A DNA stretch of 17,624 nt from a bacterium (Candidatus Howlettbacteria) CG_4_10_14_0_8_um_filter_40_9. GTDB taxonomy: Bacteria > Patescibacteriota > CPR2 > UBA1875 > GCA-2785325. How positions within the stretch are numbered: position 1 is the first letter of the stretch; each line of letters begins with the position of its first letter. Positions 13,912-17,624 of the stretch are shown here, one piece after another. Location of the stretch: the NCBI GenBank assembly GCA_002785325.1, contig PFMH01000112.1, forward strand, positions 1 through 17,624, in the 5' to 3' direction. The notes under the pieces were generated by a model. That model ran no database searches and was not told the DNA's origin. It saw only the letters and a program-made list of their open reading frames with translations. The position numbers and the translations under genes are program-made.

Positions 13912-14565
13912 ATGAAAGATAAAATCAAAAAAACCCTTGAGGTAAAGCGGGATATTAAAAAAGAGGAACTGGAGATTCTTGATATACTGAAAAGCAAAGA
14001 GCTTGATAGTATAAAGATGGACTCGATCCGCGCTATTTTGACCGAGCTTGCAAAAGAGATCATCGACGCTAAAACTAGAGCGGTATTTGATGAAGTCACC
14101 GGTTGCGTCACTCAGAAATTTATCCGAGAGTTTTTGGGGAAAGAGATGGAAAAGAATAAAAGATATAAAGAAAAACTCTCTATTGTGATGATAGATATAG
14201 ACTACCTGAAACAGATCAACGACACTTTTGGTCACGTGGTCGGGACACGCGTCATAGAAAGCGTTGCTAAGATTATAAAAACGAACGTTAGAAAAGCCGA
14301 TATTGTTTCTCGTTATGGCGGAGATGAATTTTTAGTTGTTTGCCCCAATACAGGGATAAAGGAGTGTCGCAAGCTGGCAAAGAGGATAGAAAAAGCAGCG
14401 GACGGTTATGAATTTCAGACTGATCTTAATGTTTCTATTTGCACGGGAGCGGCAGAATACAGAGAGTCACTCATAAAGTCGGACGATTTCATAAATGAAG
14501 CGGACAAAGAACTTTATCAAATGAAAAAAAAGAGGGAGCTCTCGAAACTTCCTGGACAGAGCTAA
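13912..14565 (+). CDS. GGDEF-domain protein (putative diguanylate cyclase)
   Basis: A soluble 217-residue protein. A charged helical region (1-60) precedes one GGDEF domain. The active-site loop RYGGDEF (G136-F140) is intact, the metal Asp is D95 in MIDIDYLKQIND, N103 of the guanine pocket is present, and an inhibitory I-site R127-K-A-D130 lies exactly 5 residues before GGDEF. The Asp that pairs with guanine in PleD (in GHxxGD) is Thr here (GHVVGT, T112). The protein probably makes cyclic di-GMP, or has shifted specificity or become a binding protein. No sensor or membrane domain is present, so control may come through the N-terminal helices. It is a single-gene unit with a leaderless promoter. 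Confidence 0.9.
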   Translation: MKDKIKKTLEVKRDIKKEELEILDILKSKELDSIKMDSIRAILTELAKEIIDAKTRAVFDEVTGCVTQKFIREFLGKEMEKNKRYKEKLSIVMIDIDYLKQINDTFGHVVGTRVIESVAKIIKTNVRKADIVSRYGGDEFLVVCPNTGIKECRKLAKRIEKAADGYEFQTDLNVSICTGAAEYRESLIKSDDFINEADKELYQMKKKRELSKLPGQS

Positions 14566-14604
14566 TCTTTATGGATAGCGGGCAATGGAATTAGTGGAAA
14601 AATA

Positions 14605-14632
14605 TTGACGGTCATTTTTATTGTGCTAATAT
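14605..14632 (+). promoter_or_regulatory. Strong promoter of a short independent unit
   Basis: TTGACG (14605-14610), 16 bp, then TAATAT (14627-14632) preceded by TGC, giving an extended -10. Predicted start is about 14639-14640, coincident with an ATG. It is among the best promoters in the window. Confidence 0.75.
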
Positions 14633-14639
14633 ATCTAAT

Positions 14640-14738
14640 ATGAACATCATGACTAATCTGATTATTTTAATAATAGTGCTACCGGTGGTCCTCATGGACA
14701 ACTGGCGGATTGGATGTGCAAAGATAAAACAAAAGTAA
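14640..14738 (+). CDS. Leaderless 32-residue hydrophobic peptide, or structured small RNA
   Basis: The ORF begins at the predicted transcription start and encodes 32 residues: a hydrophobic run (about residues 5-18, LIILIIVLPVVL), then DNWRIGCAKIKQK, a polar basic tail with one Cys. That is the look of a single-pass small membrane peptide. A terminator lies 32 bp after the stop, so the unit is about 160 nt. The same DNA also folds well as RNA: 14682-14691 pairs with 14696-14705 (9 of 10 positions, one a G-U pair, loop TCAT), and ATTATT/AATAAT form a smaller hairpin before it. I cannot decide between peptide and non-coding RNA. The end of the ORF lies in a 20-bp-period duplication (AAAACAAAAGTAA at 14726 and 14746). 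Confidence 0.45.
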   Translation: MNIMTNLIILIIVLPVVLMDNWRIGCAKIKQK

Positions 14739-14769
14739 TAGATCAAAAACAAAAGTAAATTTGCAAACC

Positions 14770-14795
14770 AATTCGCCAAAACAAGGCGAATTTTT
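14770..14795 (+). terminator. Intrinsic terminator of the short unit
   Basis: AATTCGCC and GGCGAATT form an 8-bp stem with loop AAAACAA. The stem runs into TTTTT at 14791-14795, then GATTT. It ends the transcript begun near 14639. Confidence 0.85.
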
Positions 14796-14803
14796 GATTT
14801 GAC

Positions 14804-14854
14804 ACGAATGATAACGAAGATAAGAAGAATCACGAATGAGGATACGAATATTTA
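14804..14854 (+). repeat. Degenerate ACGAAT tandem repeat before the tRNA-like gene
   Basis: Five units of about 9-12 bp fill the stretch: ACGAATGATA, ACGAAGATA, AGAAGAATC, ACGAATGAGGAT and ACGAATATTTA. A perfect TTGACA lies at 14799-14804 at its left edge, but no good -10 follows at 16-18 bp (TAAGAA is the nearest). The repeat occupies the place where the tRNA promoter should be. Confidence 0.5.
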
Positions 14855-14855
14855 A

Positions 14856-14931
14856 CGGGGTGTGGCGTAGCCAGGTAGCGCGTTCCGATGGACCATCGGA
14901 AAGGTCGTAGGTTCAAATCCTACCATCCCGA
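14856..14931 (+). tRNA. Proline-like tRNA with abnormal palindromic anticodon arm
   Basis: The body is a good proline-type tRNA. The acceptor is CGGGGTG / CATCCCG with C1-G72 and discriminator A73, the D arm is GCGT-AGCCAGGTA-GCGC, and the T arm is GTAGG-TTCAAAT-CCTAC. CTA, not CCA, follows. The anticodon arm has 19 nt instead of 17 and is a perfect 9-bp palindrome around one A (TTCCGATGG-A-CCATCGGAA). Folded, it gives 8 bp with a GAC triloop, 6 bp with loop TGGACCA (G at the U33 position), or 5 bp with a 9-nt loop. No fold has a 7-nt loop with U33 and a proline anticodon, although TGG occurs in the arm. It could be a tRNA-Pro with an expanded loop, a pseudogene, or a tRNA-like RNA that does not decode. 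Confidence 0.7.
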
Positions 14932-14978
14932 CTAGGGAGTAAAAGGCAGCTTGAAAACTTAAGAAGGAGGTGAATGGT

Positions 14979-15176
14979 TTGGTATCGATGGCTTTTAGGA
15001 TTTCAGTACGAGAAAATGCAACTATTCCTGGTCATTTAGATCGGGGATGGGGCGATTGTGTTGAGGTCAATGAGGTGAGAAGGGAAGTCGGAAATGTCGT
15101 AGAGGTTACAATTGTCGGAGACAGAAGAGCGATAATAGATTTTGTCAACGAAGTAAGATATCAATGTGTTGGTTAG
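14979..15176 (+). CDS. Small protein of unknown function behind a full-strength ribosome site
   Basis: A protein of 65 residues (66 codons with the stop) that I do not recognise. The C-terminal half (about 35-62: VVEVTIVGDRRAIIDFVNEV) looks like a beta strand followed by an amphipathic helix, as in small ferredoxin-like folds. No membrane segment or metal motif is visible. AAGGAGGTGA (14964-14973) is fully complementary to the 16S 3' end and lies at ideal distance from TTG 14979. GTG 14970 would overlap that site, and ATG 14988 is 17 nt from it. The gene lies 47 bp after the abnormal tRNA with no terminator between, so both may share one transcript. No terminator with a U-tract follows. Confidence 0.6.
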   Translation: MVSMAFRISVRENATIPGHLDRGWGDCVEVNEVRREVGNVVEVTIVGDRRAIIDFVNEVRYQCVG

Positions 15177-15186
15177 TCAGCCAGAA

Positions 15187-15202
15187 AACCTGTAAACAGG
15201 TT
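15187..15202 (+). other. Hairpin without U-tract between two small ORFs
   Basis: AACCTGT and ACAGGTT form 7 bp around AA, ten bases after the small ORF. No T-run follows, so it is not a standard terminator. It could be a processing or stabilising element. The rest of 15177-15242 is unusually G/C-rich for an intergenic stretch here (CGTGGGCGCGGGGACACC), and I find nothing else recognisable in it. Confidence 0.4.
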
Positions 15203-15242
15203 GACTTCGTGGGCGCGGGGACACCGTGACTTGAGGAGTCGA

Positions 15243-15386
15243 ATGGCAATGAAAGGGTATATCGGTGATCCCTGTTACTCTTTTTCTTTTGGGGAAATTT
15301 TGGTAGAATTAAGTCGCAAAACTTTTTTGTTATTTATCTCGATTAACTTATTTATATGTCAGGACATTCAAAATGGGCCAGTATAA
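15243..15386 (+). CDS. Possible small ORF containing IGDPCY, overlapping yebC
   Basis: ATG 15243 (or ATG 15249) follows GAGGAG at 4 (or 10) nt. The reading frame runs 47 codons and into the first 31 bases of yebC. The first part, MKGYIGDPCYSF, looks like real protein and resembles small phage-type hypothetical proteins as I remember them; that memory is not firm. The part after about residue 15 coincides with the yebC promoter region and looks non-coding. It may be the broken 5' remnant of a longer gene. Low confidence. Confidence 0.25.
   Translation: MAMKGYIGDPCYSFSFGEILVELSRKTFLLFISINLFICQDIQNGPV
15301..15309 (+). promoter_or_regulatory. Extended -10 promoter of yebC
   Basis: TGGTAGAAT, the same extended -10 sequence as before the CoaD-like gene. 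It predicts a start near 15316 and a 40-nt leader without a Shine-Dalgarno. A convincing -35 is absent. Confidence 0.5.
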
Positions 15387-16111
15387 AACATAAAAAAGGG
15401 GCAGCGGATGCGAAAAAAGGAAAAGTATTCACCAAGATCGCTGCCAATATCTATAGTGCCGCTAGACAAGGGGGCGGGGATGCTGATAAGAATTTCCGTC
15501 TTCGTCTGGCGATAGATCAGGCAAAAGCAGCAAATATGCCGTCTGCAAATATCGATCGTGCTATAAAAAAAGGGACAGGAGAACTCGGAGGAGCGGCGGT
15601 AGAAGAAATATTATACGAGGGTTATGGCCCGAGCGGAACAGCAATCCTCATAGAGGCGGCTACCGATAATAGAAACAGAACCTCGGGAGAAGTACGCACA
15701 GCTTTTACAAAAAGCGGAGGCAGTCTAGGAGAAAGCGGATCGGTAGGATATTTATTTGAAAAAAAAGGGCAAGTGCAACTAGCGGCTAGCAAACAAGAAC
15801 TGAAAGGGGAAGATCTAGAGTTGGCAATCATAGATTCTGGAGCGGAGGATTTTGAAGAAAACGACGAGGAGATACTTATCTATACCAAACCGAATGAACT
15901 GATGCAGGTTGTAAAATATTTGAAAGATAGCGGCGTAAAAGTTGATAGCGCTGAGCTGACATATATCCCCAAAACTGAAGTTAATATTGATGATAAAGAG
16001 AAAGCAAAAAAAGTTTTAAATCTCATGGATACGCTAGAGGATCTGGATGATGTACTAAACGTGTCTTCTAATTTCAATATAGATGAAAGTATTTTAAACG
16101 AATTGTCATGA
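15356..16111 (+). CDS. yebC: YebC/PmpR-family protein
   Basis: A 251-residue YebC-family protein, full length for the family. The N-terminal signature MSGHSKWASIKHKKGAADAKKGKVFTK is the diagnostic opening, followed by the acidic middle domains (YEGYGPSGTAILIEAATDNRNRT, GGSLGESGSVGYLFEKKG). Family members have been described as transcription regulators and, more recently, as factors that help ribosomes through difficult (proline-rich) stretches. The sequence does not say which applies. ATG 15356 is fixed by the conserved N-terminus even though no ribosome site precedes it. It lies 51 bp before ruvC, a common pairing, so it probably heads a yebC-ruvC-ruvA unit. Confidence 0.97.
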   Translation: MSGHSKWASIKHKKGAADAKKGKVFTKIAANIYSAARQGGGDADKNFRLRLAIDQAKAANMPSANIDRAIKKGTGELGGAAVEEILYEGYGPSGTAILIEAATDNRNRTSGEVRTAFTKSGGSLGESGSVGYLFEKKGQVQLAASKQELKGEDLELAIIDSGAEDFEENDEEILIYTKPNELMQVVKYLKDSGVKVDSAELTYIPKTEVNIDDKEKAKKVLNLMDTLEDLDDVLNVSSNFNIDESILNELS

Positions 16112-16114
16112 GGA

Positions 16115-16142
16115 CTGGATCCCCGTTGTTACGAGGATGACA
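16115..16142 (+). repeat. REP-like palindromic repeat in the yebC-ruvC spacer
   Basis: CTGG-ATCCCCGT-TGTT-ACGAGGAT-GACA. It is an 8-position hairpin with one mismatch and belongs to the family also found at 11400, 16751 and 17368. The ruvC ribosome site begins 3 nt after it. Confidence 0.7.
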
Positions 16143-16162
16143 ATAGAAGGAGAGCATAATAA

Positions 16163-16660
16163 GTGACCATAATTTTGGGTCTCGACCCTGGAACTGCTAC
16201 AACTGGATATGGAATAATAAAAGAAGAGAGTGGCAAGATCGAACTTGTCGACTACGGCTGTATCGAAACAAAAGCCGGAAAAGAACTTTCGGTGCGGCTT
16301 TGTGAGATATATGACGAGCTTTGCGAAATTATAAAAAAATATAAACCGGACGAGATCGCGATTGAAGAGCTTTTTTTCGCAGCCAATACCAAGACGGCGA
16401 TAGCGGTCGGTCATGCCAGAGGAGTTTTGATGCTCGGAAGTAAAAAAACAGGGAAACCGGTCGCCGAATACACTCCGCTTCAGGTAAAGCAAGCGCTTTC
16501 CGGCTACGGCAGAGCAGATAAAAATCAGATCCAGCAGATGGTAAAGACTTTTCTGAACTTAAAAGAAATCCCAAAATCGGATGACGCCGCCGACGCGCTG
16601 GCGATCGCCATTTGTCATGCAAACTCTCGGAAAGTTAACGAACTAACAAATAACAGTTAA
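16163..16660 (+). CDS. ruvC: Crossover junction endodeoxyribonuclease RuvC
   Basis: A 165-residue RuvC that resolves Holliday junctions by paired nicks. The four acidic residues of the RNase H-like active site are visible: D8 in ILGLDPG, E68 in IAIEELFF, and D141 and D144 in DDAADALAIAI. The central loop TPLQVKQALSGYGRADKNQI matches the family. The start is GTG 16163, the only position that keeps the N-terminal strand, with AAGGAG about 10 nt before it. It is separated from yebC and from ruvA by spacers holding palindromic repeats. Length and motifs are ordinary. Confidence 0.97.
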   Translation: MTIILGLDPGTATTGYGIIKEESGKIELVDYGCIETKAGKELSVRLCEIYDELCEIIKKYKPDEIAIEELFFAANTKTAIAVGHARGVLMLGSKKTGKPVAEYTPLQVKQALSGYGRADKNQIQQMVKTFLNLKEIPKSDDAADALAIAICHANSRKVNELTNNS

Positions 16661-16720
16661 TTTTTTGTCTACTTTTTTTGTTTTTGTGTTTGTGCTTAAA
16701 TGAGATTGTTAATATGCGTT

Positions 16721-16739
16721 ATTCTGGCTTGTCCAGAAT
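16721..16739 (+). other. Short hairpin after ruvC
   Basis: ATTCTGG-CTTGT-CCAGAAT, a 7-bp inverted repeat 61 bp after the ruvC stop and 12 bp before a REP-like repeat. The T-runs lie upstream of it (16661-16690), not downstream, so it is not a normal terminator. It could be a worn repeat copy. Confidence 0.4.
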
Positions 16740-16748
16740 CAATAAATA

Positions 16749-16776
16749 CTAGATTCCTGTTTTCACAGGAATGACA
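16749..16776 (+). repeat. REP-like palindromic repeat in the ruvC-ruvA spacer
   Basis: CTAG-ATTCCTGT-TTTC-ACAGGAAT-GACA, a perfect 8-bp stem with a 4-nt loop. It is directly followed by AGGAGG, the ruvA ribosome site. Confidence 0.75.
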
Positions 16777-16786
16777 GGAGGAAAGG

Positions 16787-17353
16787 ATGATAGGCAAACT
16801 TAAAGGACAGATAGATCTTATCGGAAACGGCTATATAATAGTCGATGTTTCTGGTGTGGGGTATAAGGTAGCCGTTAGCTCTTCGCTATTGGCTGATAGT
16901 AAAATGGGAGACGAAATTACTTTATTCATTCACACTCATGTCCGCGAGGATCATTTGAGTCTTTTCGGATTTCTGACAAACGAAGAACTGGTTTTTTTTG
17001 AAATGTTGATCGGGGTTAGCGGAGTAGGACCAAAAGCGGCTTTAAATATCTTGTCGGCGGCACCGATCGAAAAGATCCAGACGGCGATCTCGAAACAGGA
17101 CCCGTCGCTTCTAAATACTGTTTCGGGCATCGGCAAAAAAACGGCCGAAAAGATAGTTATTGAACTGAAAAACAAAATTGGGATTATCGCCGAAGGTAAT
17201 ATCTTTGAAAAAAGCGCTGAAACGGATGAGGTCGTCTCGGCGCTCGAAGGGCTGGGATATAAAGCAGCGGAGGTGAGGGCGGTTTTGCCGAAGGTAACGG
17301 GTGAGGATACCGAGAGTCGGATCAAAGAAGCGCTGAAATTATTAAGTAAATAG
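16787..17353 (+). CDS. ruvA: Holliday junction branch-migration protein RuvA
   Basis: A 188-residue RuvA, which binds four-way junctions and loads RuvB. The N-terminal OB-fold (MIGKLKGQIDLIGNGYIIVD, then GYKVAV and THVREDHLSLFGF) is followed by two helix-hairpin-helix motifs: IGVSGVGPKAALNIL (75-89) and TVSGIGKKTAEKIVIEL (111-127). The C-terminal RuvB-binding domain (about 143-188, EVVSALEGLGYKAAEV) completes it. AGGAGGAAAGG precedes ATG 16787. ruvB, often the next gene, does not follow within the window; a repeat and a GIY-YIG remnant do. Confidence 0.97.
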   Translation: MIGKLKGQIDLIGNGYIIVDVSGVGYKVAVSSSLLADSKMGDEITLFIHTHVREDHLSLFGFLTNEELVFFEMLIGVSGVGPKAALNILSAAPIEKIQTAISKQDPSLLNTVSGIGKKTAEKIVIELKNKIGIIAEGNIFEKSAETDEVVSALEGLGYKAAEVRAVLPKVTGEDTESRIKEALKLLSK

Positions 17354-17367
17354 TGACCTTCCGTAGT

Positions 17368-17396
17368 TGTCATTCTCGCATCAGCGGGAATCCAGA
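17368..17396 (-). repeat. REP-like palindromic repeat between ruvA and GIY-YIG gene
   Basis: TGTC-ATTCTCGC-ATCA-GCGGGAAT-CCAGA, the reverse orientation of the three other copies. The 8-bp stem has one G-T pair. The GIY-YIG start codon is 10 bp further on. Confidence 0.75.
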
Positions 17397-17406
17397 CCCA
17401 AAACGC

Positions 17407-17624
17407 ATGAAAGAGTATTATATTTATATTTTAGCAAGCAAAAGGAATGGAACTTTGTATATTGGTGTTACAAATAATCTAGAGAGACGAATTTATGAAC
17501 ATAAAGAAGGGCTTATTGAGGATTTACAAAAAAATATGATGTTAGGGATTTGGTTTATTATGAGATAACATCAGATGTAAACAGTGCGATAGAGAGAGAA
17601 AAACAAATGAAGAAAGAAAATAGA
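17407..17624 (+). pseudogene. GIY-YIG nuclease gene, frameshifted and cut by window end
   Basis: ATG 17407 begins KEYYIYILASKRNGTLYIGVT, the GIY-YIG nuclease core (YIYIL and LYIGVT), followed by NNLERRIYEHK with the conserved Arg and His. After residue 38 (17518-17520) the frame is lost and stops at 17566-17568. From 17520 the next frame continues the family without a gap (GFTKKYDVRDLVYYE, then NSAIEREKQMKK with the expected Glu) and stays open to the window end. One base is missing near 17518-17521. The A-run just downstream is not the cause, because it has the right length for the family sequence. This is a recent inactivation or a sequencing error. Intact members are about 80-95 residues, so perhaps 15-20 codons lie outside the window. 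Confidence 0.85.

Noticed and set aside
14682..14705. Known small RNA (SRP RNA, 6S, tmRNA) in the short unit
   Set aside because: The hairpin lacks the conserved SRP loop, the 6S bubble architecture and any tmRNA tRNA-like ends.
14804..14854. CRISPR array
   Set aside because: The repeat units are only 9-12 bp, degenerate and without spacers. No cas gene is present anywhere in the window.
15201..15242. Longer start (TTG 15201) for the IGDPCY ORF
   Set aside because: The added residues come from the hairpin and G/C-rich stretch and have no ribosome site; ATG 15243 has GAGGAG upstream.
16951..17373. 140-codon minus-strand ORF opposite ruvA
   Set aside because: It is a shadow of RuvA helix-hairpin-helix coding sequence, with no ribosome site or recognisable motif.

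Overview
This window looks like a chromosomal segment from an uncultivated bacterium of the Candidate Phyla Radiation (Patescibacteria, Parcubacteria-like). That placement is inference. It rests on a strikingly short HrcA, a ComEC split into two proteins, palindromic repeats of the TGGATTCCCG...CGGGAATGACA type beside a small GIY-YIG gene, degenerate A/T-rich tandem repeats between genes, and several promoters whose -10 box lies only about 6 nt before the start codon (leaderless transcripts). UGA is used as a normal stop.

Layout. Positions 51-4817 (minus strand) hold a signalling block: a sensor kinase with an extracytoplasmic domain, a stand-alone receiver, a second kinase with a multi-pass membrane domain, another stand-alone receiver, and a small charged protein closed by a perfect terminator. 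Neither receiver has an output domain. Positions 4886-9504 (plus strand) are the heat-shock cluster hrcA-grpE-dnaK-dnaJ, under a consensus sigma-70-type promoter overlapped by a perfect CIRCE operator. Positions 9497-10628 form a more A/T-rich pair of convergent genes, a CDP-alcohol phosphotransferase-like membrane protein with a degenerate active-site motif and a CoaD-like nucleotidyltransferase. A small membrane protein, a terminator and a tRNA-Lys(UUU) follow.

Positions 11524-13870 carry the two-gene ComEC (channel, then metallo-beta-lactamase domain). A GGDEF protein follows, with one substituted base-contact residue. Positions 14600-15390 are the most unusual stretch. It holds a short independent unit (promoter, leaderless 32-codon ORF or structured RNA, terminator), an ACGAAT-type degenerate repeat, a proline-like tRNA whose anticodon arm is a near-perfect 19-nt palindrome without a normal anticodon loop, and a small ORF with a full-strength Shine-Dalgarno. 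A possible second small ORF runs into yebC.

Positions 15356-17353 carry yebC, ruvC and ruvA. REP-like hairpins sit in both spacers around ruvC and after ruvA, and the last abuts a frameshifted GIY-YIG nuclease gene that runs off the window. Housekeeping functions (protein folding, Holliday-junction processing, DNA uptake, signalling) dominate. The 14.6-15.4 kb stretch and the 9.5-10.6 kb pair are the accessory-looking parts.
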